DNA of 64,000 bases from Epiperipatus broadwayi (GCA_028023455.1 JAQFVV010000141.1:2954080-3018079); one strand, 5' to 3'; shown: positions 36,667 through 49,254, numbered from the stretch's first letter. The notes: a model not told the origin generated them from the letters alone. Translations and numbers: made by a program.

Positions 36667-38604
36667 TGTAACCGCCCCATTCGATGGCTTCCGTGCCGAA
36701 AGCACATTAAAGTCACTCCTATGAATCTGCTGTGTTCTTGCATCTGGGGGGTTACATAATGTTCGGTGAAGATAATTTCAAACACATATACACTTTTATT
36801 TATTTATACGTAAATTCGGATCGAATCCAAGTATTAGGCGCCAGGAGAACTTTGCAAGAGTCTGCCACGTATGTGCATAAGCTCACTCAACTATATCACA
36901 AAACATGCCCGTGCATCACTCCAGTCGGAAGCAAGAAACGAACAGAGCCAATATCACCTTTCAAATTATATCGCATATGTGACCTTTCAATCGCGATCAA
37001 TCAGACTTATCATATTAGGGCCCACCCTATATCCCACATAACAAATCAATCAAAGCTTAATATTAATCTAAGAAAGGTATGGTAATATAAACATAAGTTT
37101 AATCAAATCCCAACACCAAAAATATCAAATGCATTCGTTCATAACAAAAAACAAATTGGATCACTGTAGCACTCATTCCCTATCATATAAATCTGAGTTG
37201 AAATTCCAATCAAACAATAACAAAATATTAATTAAATAAATGGTTTATTTTAATCTATTCAATAACAATTTTATGCCGGTATATGACTGGCAAGCTGAGA
37301 TAAATTAACTATAGAATTAAATGAGACTTCGCACATATATTTAAAGGATGTTTATTTGTAAACAAACTGATTCTGGTTAAATTCTTTAATCATTCATTTA
37401 TGGTCACGAGTAATTTTATCATTTAGCTAAATGTTTTTCACTAGTTATTGTTTTTAAAGTTTATCTACTCTGGTGCATAAGTGAGTATGATTAATTTAAA
37501 GATAGCTACCTGTGGAACGTAGACAGCCGGTAAGAAGGTTCCTGAGTGATGATTTCTTCTTTAACTAAGCATTCTGGCAGTTTGCGAGGTCTCAAAAGCA
37601 TGTGTGGTCCTTAGGTGAAAGTTTCTCCGGTGTTACGAGCATTCTAGGGGCAATCAGCTGGATGGAGCGCGGAGGTCCGGTGGTCAAGCCACGAATTTTA
37701 GGTTCAGCAACGCATCTCCGTTATACTATTATACGAAAGTTAGATCTTATTTCTCTGGTAAAAAGAAAACTTTCTGCACAAAATCAGCAACTTAATTATT
37801 CCAAGCACATCGGTGATTCTGCTAATTCCTTTTTCTTTTCGCAATTCCCTTGTAATTTTTCTCTTCTCCCGCCCTCAAACCTTGAATTTTTTCATCCAAT
37901 TTCCCCCTTGCACCTGTGAGTCCCTTCATCCAATAGGTCCATCAAGTATTAACTTAATTCAGCGATTTCTGGGATCGTTTGCACCACTTTGGAATTTAAC
38001 TCAATTTGGCCCTTTTTTCAGGCATTGTTTAGCTGGAGACAGAAGTCTGGGTTGTACAATAGCAGTGTACACTTTTTCTCACTTCTGTTTCTAAATTCGG
38101 CTTATTTTATCTAGACCTTACTGACATATATCCGGCTTATTGTTTCATTTTTACTACCTTTACATTTACTAATTACCCCCCATTGAAAATAATTTTAGAT
38201 CGCTTGGAATTTCAGAACATGTTGCAAATTAATCAATTCATTTTCTCTTTTTGTTTAAACATGATTTAAATGACTTAATAAAATGTCAAACCTGTGTTCA
38301 ATCATTCATCTTTCTTTTTTTAAAAAAACAAAAAAAAAACAAACTTACAACTAATGATTACATATTTATTCTCAAAAACAACAAAATAACAAAAAAAACT
38401 CTTTTACTCTTATTTCAATAAATTTGACAGGTACTCTTATATAGCTGCGATCATTCTCTAGAAACGGGTATTTCTCATTCATTATTAAAGCAAAACCTTT
38501 TTTTTAAAAGTTTTGTACCTGTCATTCATTTCGTCAATTGCATATATATTTAATCTAACATCATATGCCTGGATTCAAATCCCATGTAATGCTATTCTGT
38601 TACA
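36667..38604 (-). repeat. 3' LTR
   Basis: 1,938 bp, TGTAAC...GTTACA. Compared with the other LTR, differences are scattered substitutions and a few small indels, for example a missing 5-bp stretch near 36790. They look like a few percent in total, which implies a moderately old insertion. Frames of about 100 codons inside it (36732-37085, 37602-37919) are partly repeated in the other LTR and have no domain. Confidence 0.9.
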
Positions 38605-38619
38605 TATCTCCCCACCCGG
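38605..38619 (-). promoter_or_regulatory. Polypurine tract
   Basis: On the minus strand CCGGGTGGGGAGATA abuts the 3' LTR. This is the usual place and composition for the plus-strand primer of an LTR element. Confidence 0.65.
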
Positions 38620-38669
38620 TGTAGAGTAAAATCCGAGGTTGCGGATTTTAGCTCTGAGAAGGAGCCAAG

Positions 38670-38940
38670 TTATTCGGCCCTCTTCAGTGCCCTTGCATTG
38701 AAAGACTTCTTAATCACTTTTCCTCATGCCAGTACAAAGGCATTATTCCCGTATGCCCTGATGATCTCGTATGGGCCATCGTAGAGGTCAAGGAATTTCT
38801 TAAATTTGTTCTGTTCTGGCTGACTGACCGGATTTGATCTTACCATAACTCTGTCTCCCACAGTGAATGTGTTTTGGATTGGCCTATCTGTCTGCCTTTG
38901 CATTTCCCTTAAAATCTGGATCAGATTCTCTGCGGTCAGA
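38670..38940 (-). pseudogene. Pol C-terminus (integrase tail) remnant
   Basis: On the minus strand the frame reads LTAENLIQILREMQRQ, then FTVGDRVMVRSNP, KFKKFLDLYDGPYEI and NNAFVLA. The GD.VMVRSNP...K....YDGPYEI pattern is the small barrel domain at the end of gypsy-type integrases. A TGA (38724-38726) interrupts it, and about 17 further codons reach TAA at 38670-38672. The catalytic integrase core is not present upstream in an intact frame. Confidence 0.75.
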
Positions 38941-39416
38941 CTTTTTTTTTTTTACAACGACTATAAGCGGAAAAAGCTATATGGTAATCTAGGGTCTGCC
39001 ATGATTGATGACAATGGCCAATGGATTTCGTGCATCCCTGACAGGAGGTATGGTGATGGATCTTTCCGAAGTCCCCTATGCAGAATACGATCGATCTCTA
39101 TCCAAGATTTTGGAAAGTCTGATCTGCCCAGCAATAACGAAGTTCTGGGAAGTGAGCTGGCAAGGACTCTAATGAAATGTGTTGCGTGATTTTCCACACT
39201 TAAGTTGGGCCAGTGTCATGTGCCAGCCTTCTCCTGGTCTTGCAGGGTACTCCGAGATCGACCCACCCATACCATTTCCAATATCATGTGTCGTTTCATG
39301 TCACAGGTCATTCCCGGTTCATGGCGTCTATTTCCCATGTGAGTTCCTTTAAACATTTGTCTTATGTGATATCCACGGTCGTCAATTCATTTTTCCCTCC
39401 GTCCTCTAGGTTAGTT
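38941..39416 (-). pseudogene. Unresolved pol debris between gag and the integrase tail
   Basis: Only about 480 bp separate the gag end from the integrase tail, where protease, RT, RNase H and most of integrase should be. Short minus-strand pieces (including a 78-codon frame at 39197-38961) are open but shift frame repeatedly. I cannot align them confidently to any pol domain. A T-run at 38942-38953 marks a probable deletion junction. Confidence 0.45.
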
Positions 39417-40559
39417 TCAGTCCGGTGGTACTCGTTTTCTGGGTTGTTCATTACTAGACCTCTCTATCTGCCCTCCTATCCCCTCTTCTTGTTCAAATTT
39501 GGCTATCATTTCCCCCATCTCATGGATCCCTTTACATTCCCTTCCCAGCATCATGTGTCTGAGGGTGGTTGGCATATTGTGCCTTATTATTGAGATGATC
39601 TGCATCTCCGTCATATGGTACGCAGGCAATTGTTGAAGGCTCGCCACATGCCTATAATAAAACTGAGTGGCTGTCTCACTGGGCCTTCCCCCATATTTCT
39701 CCCTGGTGATTCTAAAATACGTCCCTTCTTGACGTGCTGTGTTCCAGAAACACCGCAAAACTTCTTCCTGATATTCCTCATATGACCGGGGTTTAAATTC
39801 CAGGTCCTCCACCAGTCTCTCGCTGGGCCCTGTAGGTATCTGCTTGCAATATTTATTCGGTCAGGTTCTCTCGCCGTTGGTTCTCCAAACAGATTCCTGA
39901 CGCTTTTGAGGTGGTCCATTGGGTTTTCATTTTCTCCTGCCCTAAATATTTCTATCTTCATCTGTCTCTCCACCCATAAACGACTTGTGTCCCAGTGCGA
40001 CATCTGCCTTTCCCATCTCTTCTCCATCTTTTCTATCCTTCTACTTACATTCCCATGTCCTTGGTCTGCTTCAATCCTTTGGATTCTCTGTCCCCACTCT
40101 TCCAGTGCTTCTCGGACTTCGTCCTGGTGCTGTCTAATTTCTGGATGCCTCCTCCATCTGCCTGATAGCTTCCTTCATCCCATCTTGATGCCTATTTCCC
40201 TTTCCTACATCATCCGTTAGTATCTCTACCCTTTCCTTTAGATCATTCAGGTCTGTTTTCATTTTGTCCATCTCCATCCTATTCTGGTCTATTTTTCCTC
40301 AACCTTGGCTAAGCTACTATCTTCCCCTTTGTTCTCTTCTGACTTCACTTCCTTTCCCGAGTAATTGCCTTATCTCCTTTTTAAACTCTTCCCTATCACT
40401 TCTACGCTCTTCTCTATCTTCCCTCATTTCGGCCATCATTTGCGTCATCATCTTTATTAATGTTTTAATATCCCCTTCATTCTCCGTATCCTGTTTTTTA
40501 AATTGTATTGGACTCTCCCCCGTCTGTTCCCACATGCTTTCATCTGGGTTTTCTTCCAT
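39417..40559 (-). pseudogene. Gag remnant of the LTR retrotransposon
   Basis: The structural protein that would form the particle. From Met at 40559 a charged, coiled-coil-like segment (MMAEMREDREERRSDREEF and following) runs to 40317, then continues in other frames to about 40030. The capsid-like part carries IEIFRAGENENPMDHL and ASRYLQGPARDWW (40027-39780), the typical gypsy Gag pattern. Near 39790 the frame shifts into PRSYEEYQEEVLRCF and onward to 39417. I see no CCHC knuckle. Several frameshifts make it non-functional. No restored reading is offered. Confidence 0.75.
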
Positions 40560-40803
40560 TGTTTAATATCTGATTTATAATTTATATTAGTCCACGGCTC
40601 GTTACCTACTGCTCCGCGGGTCCCACTGACTGTCTTATCCTATTCTCAGATGCTCCTTGCCCTTCAAAATTCCCACAGCTCCTGTCATTCCTCCAATTTG
40701 GTTTCTATCGCTCATACTATCCCAGGTCCCTCTGTTCCCTCCATTTCTATTCAGCAGCTATCGATTATATGTGCGGCTATATCTATTATACGGTTATATG
40801 CGT

Positions 40804-40806
<3 letters not shown>

Positions 40807-40848
<42 letters not shown>
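40807..40848. repeat. (TA)n microsatellite inside the LTR element
   Basis: About 42 bp of TA repeat in the 5' leader of the element, on the LTR side of gag. Confidence 0.97.
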
Positions 40849-40849
<1 letters not shown>

Positions 40850-41414
40850 GCTATGTTGACTTCTTACTTTAGCCCCCTTTTCTTTTTAAGTAAAACACAA
40901 AACTCCTAACAAGATCCCAGTTACAGTACTTCCTTTGTGCAAGAATATAAATACGTCTTTTAACGATGTATTTTTATTTTATTTTATTTGCGCTTAAATT
41001 ATTTGCATTTAATTTTAACATAGAAATTAATTTATGAGTTTGCTTCCTTTTAATATACGATATTTCTTCCACGGAATCCCGCTATTCCACAGCCTTCTAC
41101 AACTATCAAGTATATTCAGACACTTGATTATTTTAGTGCTAATAAGAGAACTAAATCCCTTTCCCACTCCCTTGAGCAACGTTTGATGATTTTATTTTAT
41201 GGTGATTCCGAAAATTTCCTCTTGCTTTAATAGATAATTTATTCTGTTATTTCGCGCGCCCTCTCTCTTTTTTTTATATATATATGTAACTTTGAGCCTT
41301 ATTTAGGCCGCTACACGTAGTTTCTTCACGGGGTTTCTTTATTTAAATTTGCTTTCGTTGTTAGAAACGTCAGCTGTATACACGTTGGTCCAACCACTTG
41401 AAACAATAGTTTCG

Positions 41415-41432
41415 GGCCACGTTGAAACGCCA
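41415..41432 (-). promoter_or_regulatory. Primer-binding-site-like sequence
   Basis: Two bases inside the 5' LTR the minus strand reads TGGCGTTTCAACGTGG, beginning with the TGG that pairs with a tRNA CCA end. I cannot name the tRNA. Confidence 0.5.
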
Positions 41433-41434
41433 AA

Positions 41435-43377
41435 TGTAACCGCACCATTCGACGGCTTCCATGCCGAAAGCACATTAAAGTCACTCCTATGAATCTGCTG
41501 TGTTCTTGCGTCTGGTGGGTTACATAATGTTCGGTGAAGATAATTTCAAACACATATACACGTACGCTTTTATTTATTTATACGTAAATTCGGATCGAAT
41601 CCAAGTAGTAGGCACCAGGAGAACTTTGCAAGAGTCCACCACGTATGTGCATAAGCTCACTCAACTATATCACAAAACATGCCCGTGCATCACTCCAGTC
41701 GGAAGCAAGAAACGAACACAGCCAATATCACCTTTCAAATTATATCGCATGTGACCTTTCAATCGCGATCAATCAGACTTATCGTATTAGGGCCCACCCT
41801 ATATCCCACATAACAAATCAATCAAAGCTTAATATTAATCTAAGAAAGGTATGGTAATATAAACATAAGTTTAATCAAATCCCAACACCAAAAATATCAA
41901 ATGCATTCATTCATAACAAAAACAAATTGGATCACTCCAGCACTCATTCCCTATCATATAAATGTGAGTTGAAATTCCAATCAATCAATAACAAAATATT
42001 AATTAAATAAATGGTTTATTTTAATCTATTCAATAACAATTTTTTGCTGGTATATGACTGGCAAGCCGAGATAAATTAACTATAGAATTAAATGAGACTT
42101 CGCACATATATTTAAAGGATGTTTATTTGTAGACAAACTGATTCTGGTTAAGTTCTTTAATCATTCATTTATGGTCGCGAGTAATTTTATAATTTAGCTA
42201 AATGTTTTTCACTAGTTATTGTTTTTAAAGTTTATCTACTCTGGTGCATAAGTGAGTACGATTAATTTAAAGATAGCTACCTGTGGAACATAGACAGCCA
42301 GTAAGAAGGATCCTGAGTGATGATTTCTTCTTTAACTAAGCATTCTGGCAGTTTGCGAGGTCTCAAAAGTGTGTGTGGTCCTTAGGTCAAGTTTCTCCGG
42401 TGTTACGAGCATCATAGGGGCAATCAGCTGGACGGAGTGCGTAGGTCCGGCGGTCAAGCCACGAATTTTAGGTTCAGCAACGCATCTCCGTTATACTATT
42501 ATATGAAAGTTAGATTTTATTTCTCTGGTAAAAAGAAAACTTTCTTTATAAAATCAGCAACTTAATTATTCCAAGCACATCGGTGATTCTTCTAATTCCT
42601 TTTTTCTTTTCGCAATTCCCCTTGTAATTTTTCTCTTCTCCCACCCTCACACCTTGAATTTTTTTCATCCAATCTTCCCCTTGCACCTGTGAGTCCCTTC
42701 ATCCAATAGGTCCATCGAGTATTAACTTAATTCAGCGATTTCTGGGATCGTTTGCACCACTTTGGAATTTAACTCAATTTGGCCCTTTTTTCAGGCATTG
42801 TTTAGCTGGAGACAGAAGTCTGGGTTGTACAATAGCAGTGCACACTTTTTCTCACTTCTGTTTCTAAATTCAGCTTATTTTATCTAGACCTTACCGACAT
42901 ATATCCGGCTTATTGTTTCATTTTTACTACCTTTACATTTACTAATTACCCCCCATTGAAAATAATTTTAGATCGCTTGGAATTTCAGAACATGTTGCAA
43001 ATTAATCAATTCATTTTCTCTTTTTGTTTAAACATGATTTAAATGACTTAATAAAATGTCAAACCTGTGTTCAATCATTCATCTTTCTTTTTAAAAAAAA
43101 AACAAAAAAAAACAAACTTACAAATAATGATTACATATTTATTCTCAAAAACAACAAAATAACAAAAAAAACTCTTTTACTCTTATTTCAATAAATTTGA
43201 CAGGTACTCTTATATAGCTGCGATCATTCTCTAGAAACGGGTGTTTCTCGTTCATTATTAAAGCAAAACCTTTTTTTTAAAAGTTTTGTACCTGTCATTC
43301 ATTTCGTCAATTGCATATATATTTAATCTAACATCATATGTCTGGATTCAAATCCCATGTAACGCTATTCCGTTACA
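41435..43377 (-). repeat. 5' LTR
   Basis: 1,943 bp, TGTAAC...GTTACA, nearly identical to 36667-38604. It is the upstream LTR for the minus-strand gag and should hold the element promoter, which I cannot pinpoint. Confidence 0.9.
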
Positions 43378-43394
43378 ATATATATATATATATA

Positions 43395-43715
43395 TGTTGG
43401 GAAAATATTTATCATTTACCGAAGCCTTCATTCTGCCTTATCAGGCAACTGAGAAGAAAGTTCAGTGTTTATTGATCTTAATCTGAGGTAAAAAGCCAAT
43501 AAACACACCACGCTTGCTAATGAGTGTTGGTGAGCAGCCTATCCATGTTCGTATACTATATGAATAATCACATCGTAATAACTGCTGCAACGACAAGAAC
43601 GAGTGGAGGGGACATTAGGAATTTGTCCTGCTCGGTTTCTTTAAGGCTTCCGAGAGGAATCATAGGGTCTTTTTTCAGTTAATAGCAAACTTTTTTCTGC
43701 AACCCAATCATTAAT
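43395..43715 (-). repeat. Repeat, possibly a Penelope-type terminal sequence
   Basis: About 95 bp (43606-43702) recur at 51494-51592 in the same orientation (GGACATTAGGAATTTG, CTGCTCGG, AGGAATCA(T/A)AGGGTCT). The left end, read on the minus strand, has GCCTGATAAGGC...GGCTTCGGTAAATG followed by a TA tract. This loosely resembles the hairpin-box-(TA)n order seen at PLE ends elsewhere in the window. The family assignment is tentative. Confidence 0.4.
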
Positions 43716-43719
43716 TATA

Positions 43720-46080
43720 GGTCAATTATTAATTTAGTTTTATTAGTTGTAAAATTTTAAAATTTTATTCAAGTCTATTATTTAAATAAAACGTCCAGAT
43801 TAAACCAGGATTTGAAATAATTTGTATTTTTATAACAAAACAACGCAAACATAACTTTTCTGTATTAAAATCATTTTCTTTCTTCCTTTACAATATAATT
43901 TATCATTCAGTTTGTCACCTATTACTACACAAATTTTATAAAATATTTAATAATGCACACAAATTATTTTTTCTTGTAACCTTTAGGAAATTTATTAATT
44001 ATATGTATACACATATACACAAGCACATGGCACCTTAAATATTTATATTAGTCAATTTCAAAGATGAGTTTATTTTATGCACATTTTTTTTTTCGTGCAG
44101 CTTTTCAACACAAGTAATCAAACCTTCTATCAGACTACTAAAATATTTTTTTTATTTATTGCTCTAATTATTTTTTTTGTATTTCACTCATTTTCATAGA
44201 TGTTTTACAAATACCCATGATTATAATGTGCAGACATTTGTTTGACATTGAATACTATAAAAATGCATATGATTTCAATTCTATCATAGGACATTAAAAT
44301 TTATTATAAAGTATAAACAATAGATAAATTTTCTCAGAATAATTTCTATTGAGATACTCTTAACATGTGAGAATAATATATAAATATTGCTCCATTTTGA
44401 GACTTAGAAGCTGATAAATTCCAATAAATACATAATGTCCCTGTTAATCCCCCCCCCCCAGCCTTACAGGTGAGAGAGTATTCTATTTAAAATAAAAAAA
44501 TGTTCTCGTAGTATATGAGACTATTTACATTTCAATATGTCACATAACAATATAATGTCTCAAATGCATGACCCCATCCCCGTTTATTACTTGAAATAAA
44601 TCAGATCTTAACAAAGGGTAATAGCAGTTTTGTCATTCCACATGGAAATTGTTTTATTTATTACGATTATATTTTGCATAATCATTTATTTAAACCATCT
44701 ATTTATTACTTAAATATTACTATTTTTTCAATACTATCAATAAATATCATGCTTGTCATATATTTTAATTTTTAAAACATTACATTTTAACAGTTCCAGG
44801 GATGACAGAGAAAAAACAATCATTTTTTTTTATCAAGTTTTCCATCTATATAGATACTTCTACATTGGTGATAGAGTCTTCATCCAATAAGTTTTGAAAT
44901 ATGTTTGACCATTTTCTGTGAGATTGCTGATTTTTTTCATGCTGGTTTGGTTCGAATTCTCTTCATTTTTAAGAGTCTACTCCTGCCTTTTTCTATTCAG
45001 TAAATAGTTCCTGGATTTGATGAATTTTCTGGAGATTTTTCTGGTTTATCATATTTTTAGGAACTTGGCAAGCTTTTAGAATGTTATATTGTATATGGCC
45101 ACCCCTGTTGCTGTAGCTGCTTTTGATGACCATCTATATGGGCAGAATTTTTACTCACATTTTACTCAGATTCGCTGAGTGAATATCTCTCTACCTTTGT
45201 TTGATTGCGTGTTAAGTATGTCGAAAGTGACTTCTCCATAATGTTTGATATCATTTAAATGTAAATGATACCTATCATATATCATAATAAACTAATAAAT
45301 TTGGACATAAAGAATGAAACAATCCAACTTCCCAGTAAGTTATCCCTGTCTAGCTTATTATATGATTTATTTCTATCTCAGGTTAATAACTGTTTCATTA
45401 CTTTGATTATAATAATTATATTTATATTATAACGAGTAAATAATTCATGATTTAAATGTGAAATCTGCTTTTTATTATCTCTTTTTTAATATTTCAAATA
45501 ATAGAAAAAACTAATATTAATGTGATGTTGATTGATTAAATTGGATATTTCTTTACAGAAAACAAATGCACATAAAAAAGAATAAATATTTTAAAATGAT
45601 GCATAATGGTTTTGGTCTATACTCCATTTCCCACTTTAAATGCAACACACTAAGATATGCAACAAATATATTCAAAAAGAAAAAATAATCCAACAGTTTG
45701 CATGCATGTCTAATGGCTATTCCTATGGTTTATAAACATTAATAGCATGAGCCCATCAATATTTTCATGCTGAATTATATTTATATATTTTAAGATATCT
45801 ATGTCATTAATTTGGAGGCATAAAATGATGCTTAAAGAATACAGACAAAGGACACTGTATCACCATAGTAATTGAAAAATTAGGAAATAAAAAGATCCTG
45901 CACGTGATGGATGTAGATCAGACATGCATGTAAATACGATCAAATATTATACACACTACAAAAATTAAATAAAAAGATTATTATTGATAAGATACAAGTA
46001 AGTGAAGACAAATTAAGTATTTTAAAAAAAAATTAATATTATAAAAAAATAAAAACTCATCTGAGCTTTTGAATTCTATT
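43720..46080. other. Intergenic DNA; possible decayed retroelement ORF at 44830-45240
   Basis: Mostly AT-rich. On the minus strand from about 45240 to 44830 one frame shows mixed-composition pieces (GEVTFDILNTQSNKG, RWSSKAATATGVAIYNI, NLTENGQTYFKTYWMK) separated by stops. This would fit a long-dead coding element, but no domain can be named. A run of ten C's lies at 44450-44459. A GGTTCGAATTC box near 44948 is isolated. Confidence 0.3.
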
Positions 46081-46105
46081 AAGTTCAACTTCAAAGCGGA
46101 TCACA

Positions 46106-46238
46106 TATCTACTCGATAGGGTGGATAGGGCTTTCTTTCACCAATATACATGTTAGTCTTTCTTCCATCCGGGTATGCTGCTTCTTCTAAGGCATTTCCA
46201 AGCTTCAGGGATGAATGGGTGGTATTCCATTGCTAGTA
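46106..46238 (-). other. Possible terminal exon or decayed coding fragment
   Basis: On the minus strand about 43 codons read QWNTTHSSLK, LGNALEEAAYPDGRKT and NMYIGERKPYPPYRVDM before TGA. An in-frame TAG lies just upstream and could be part of an acceptor (CTACTAG), though the pyrimidine tract is poor. The composition is protein-like and clearly less AT-rich than the flanks. No family was recognised. Confidence 0.3.
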
Positions 46239-46239
46239 G

Positions 46240-46690
46240 TCTACTCCATGATTTTCTGGTAAACATGAACAAATATTAAGGCCATCTCTATCTGGAATTT
46301 AGTCTGTGGTTATAGTTTTCAAGTAGACAGGCTTTACTTATAATTTCTTCAGATTGGAAATTATGCTTAGCATGTTGGTTAATTACAGCTTAAAGTTTTC
46401 TAATTTGATTTTCAACAGAGATAAGATTCATAGACCATTTACAAGTTCAGCAAACTTTTACTTCATGGCTAATAAAAGCTTCTCTTCCCTGGATATCTAT
46501 AGTGGCAATCAGGACAGAAATATTTATTCTCTATTTCTTTCTTTTTACTTTCAGTAGCTTTCTAAGATTTCTTTAACAGCAATACCATATCCAAATGGTT
46601 AGCGTTCAAATCTCATTTCTTTTTTTTTTCTGCTCTCTAATGGTGATGGTATGAATAAAATGTATTAAAGAATGAAACTCTCAAAAAAAA
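46240..46690. other. Intergenic DNA, no gene seen
   Basis: A 67-codon plus-strand frame (46354-46557) has no motif. Nothing else was recognised. Confidence 0.4.
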
Positions 46691-46694
46691 TTAT

Positions 46695-46900
46695 AGACAC
46701 TCTGATTCATTGGACAAGAAAGAAACAACTAAACTCTCAGCAAACCTATACAGTCCAATTACTTTGACAAGCTAGAGACAACTAAACTCTCAGCAGACAT
46801 ATACAGTCTGATTACTTGGACAATCTAGAGGCAACTACCTCTTAGAACACATATATAGTCTGAGTACTTGGACAAACTAGAGAAAACTAAACTCTATGCA
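46695..46900. repeat. Minisatellite, four units of about 53 bp
   Basis: Units contain ACTTGGACAA, CTAGAGA, AACTAAACTCT, CAGCA and ACATATACAGTCTGA in order, with variants. They recur near 46710, 46763, 46816 and 46868. Confidence 0.85.
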
Positions 46901-46904
46901 CCAT

Positions 46905-48560
46905 TTGTTCCCTAATCAGTCTAATTTCAATACCCCCCTACAAGCTATTGCATCAGCCAAAAATTCAATTATACTTTTTATATACTTTATGTACATTCTT
47001 TGACTTTTGTGTCTCAAAGTATTTCTTTTTTCTATTATTGTAAATTATATTTTTCATCTTGGCTAATTAAATCACCCGTTATGCTTTCATTCTTTAGATA
47101 AAACCAACTTTTTGATTTTATCTTTACAAACGATCAAAAAAAAAAAACAACAAATTCCTATTTAATACAAAACATTTTCTTTCCCTTTTTTTGTTATTTT
47201 CTAAAAGATTATATATATATATCAATATTAATTACAAAAAATTCTAGTATAATGATTAAAAAAATTTAAATTCTATTAAAATATTTTTTTTTAGAAATAA
47301 TGAAAAAAAAAAATACATTTATGTATATATGTATCGGAATATTACAAGTGATAATATAACTTACATACAAAAAGTTTTTCGACCTGTAAACTACTCTCAA
47401 AGAAATGTTAAGTTATTAAAGAAAGTAAATATTAATGAAAATTTGACACGCAATCATTGTTTTAAGCGATCATATATTTAAACTTTGAAAATTGAAATAA
47501 TTATGAGCATGCAATAATTAAATAATAACTATAGATAGAAATGTAGATTATAGAAATACCACCCAAGATAGAATGAGGTAAGCTAGATTAGTAGAGAAAT
47601 TTACACATTAAGTTAATTATTTAGTTTTAGCTATACATATGGTAGTTTTTACATTTTATAATTTAGATAAGTATTATGAAGAAGAGCTATAGCATATTAT
47701 TAGAGTACTCTAGAGTTTGAACACAGACAGGTACCTGTTTTATAAGAAGTTTTCTGATTCCATTAGTTTAGCAGCAAAAAGTTCACGAGTGGCAATTCTT
47801 TCTTGTATTTAGATATTTATTTAATTTCATGGCAGCAGCAGCTTTCTCATTTATTTCAGGCAGTAGATCTTCATGGTGAATTTATGATGGGCAATGGAAA
47901 GTTCAGCATCCGATAGGCCATATCCCAATGGAGAATAATCTAGGTGCTTTACTCGGTCATACCTTGGCAGGAACAAATTATTTTTATATTTTTGGAAACT
48001 CTCAGTGATTGAGAGCAAAGCTAAAGTTTTAGTGCATGTCTCCAGCAAGTCTAAGATGGCCTCTTTTTTTATCTTGATCTTTCACATTTTTGTCAAGATA
48101 TTTTTTGGTTCTACTTAATTTGCCCTGAGGATAATCAATGCATTTAGTTGGTTTTTAATTAAATAAAGCTGCCGTTCTATTGTTTACATTTTGCATTTAC
48201 TAATTAATTTTGGGGAATTTTTCTTTAATTAATCTATTATCTATCACTGACTGTTGCTTTTAAATTTCAAAAACAAAAAGGGAACATAAGATTATTTTAA
48301 CTTTTAATTAAATATTACATCAGATATTTTTAGAATTATTATTAAATGAAATTTAAACAAAGCAATAAATACGAACTTTATAATCCAAAAGAAATGATTA
48401 AAATTATACAAAATTATATAACTAAAAGAAATCTAAATTATATTATTTTATCCCTATTTATTGCATTTAGTTTGAGATCGAAATGTGTGCGTGTTTATGC
48501 TGAATTCTACATATATTTATACATTTTTAATATTGTTACACACACAATTCGATATCAAAA
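46905..48560. other. Intergenic DNA, no gene seen
   Basis: AT-rich sequence. Frames at 47851-48048 (minus) and 48346-48567 (plus) show no domain. A short hairpin (AAGATTCG with CGAATCTT) lies at about 48619-48638, next to the 3' end of the LINE that follows. Confidence 0.4.
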
Positions 48561-48674
48561 AGTTTAAATTTGGGCGATAGACCGGTCAGTGAGAGACGAC
48601 AGAAAAAGGTGAAACTTAAGATTCGAATACGAATCTTACTGTTTCAATATATACCATCATAATCATCATCATCA

Positions 48675-49209
48675 TCAACCATTATCAATCCACTGCAGGA
48701 TGAAGGTCTCTCCAAGTTTAATCCATATTCTCTGATCTTTAGCTTCTTTTCTCCACAACATCCCTGCACATTTTCTTATTTCATCCATCCATCTCACAGA
48801 TGGCCTCTTTCTGGGTCTTTTACAATCTCTTGGAATCCAGTTTAAAATTTCAATTGTCCATCTATTCTCATCTCTTCTAGCAATACGTCCAGCCCAACTC
48901 CATTTCATTTTTTTTAATTTTTTCAATAAGGTCAGTAACACCTGTTTGTTGTCTTACCCATACATTGCGTTTTCGATCTCTTCTTGTTACTCCCAACATA
49001 CATCTCTCCATACTCCTTTGAGTGGTTTGAAGTCTTTGTATTGCTCTTCTATTAAGTGTCCAAGTCTCAGATCCATAAGTAAGAACTGGTAAAACACATT
49101 TGTTAAAATCCATCCTTTTCAAACACATATGCATATTTCCTTTTAGTATCAAGTTATTTCTACCAAAAGCACTCCAACCAAGTTTAATTCTATGATTAAT
49201 TTCCTTCAT
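48675..49209 (-). pseudogene. RTE-like C-terminal region
   Basis: The part following the RT. 49209-48877 reads INHRIKLGWSAFGRN, VLPVLTYGSETWTLNRR and TQRSMERCMLGVTRRDR. After a frameshift near 48910, 48941-48675 reads WAGRIARRDENRWTIEIL, KRPSVRWMDEIRK and W. The 'YGSETW...R...RMLG...R.R...WAGHIAR..DNRW' order is characteristic of this LINE group. Its precise role is unknown, and it may contribute to RNA or target binding. Confidence 0.85.
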
Positions 49210-49254
49210 TATGTTTCCATCTGTATTAATAATCTGACCAAGGTATTTTTAAAT

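Larger units (their letters stand above)
36667..43377 (-). mobile_element. Ty3/gypsy-type LTR retrotransposon, internally deleted
   Basis: A 6.7-kb element. Two direct repeats of about 1.94 kb (36667-38604 and 41435-43377) begin TGTAAC and end GTTACA, and surround only 2.83 kb of internal DNA. Gag and the end of Pol read on the minus strand, so the high-coordinate LTR is the 5' one. A primer-binding-like sequence and a polypurine tract lie in the expected places. Most of pol is absent. The element sits in a TA repeat, which hides the exact target duplication. This copy cannot move on its own. Confidence 0.9.

Noticed and set aside
36732-37085. A 117-codon frame in the LTR, partly repeated at 41500-41857
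   Set aside because: Repeated only because the LTR is repeated; it is frameshifted in the other copy and has no known domain.
39213-40566. Plus-strand frames of 100-126 codons in the LTR element
   Set aside because: They are antisense to the gag remnant, which carries the recognisable motifs.
46695-46900. A CRISPR-like array
   Set aside because: Units are contiguous diverged tandem repeats without distinct spacers, and the setting is eukaryotic.
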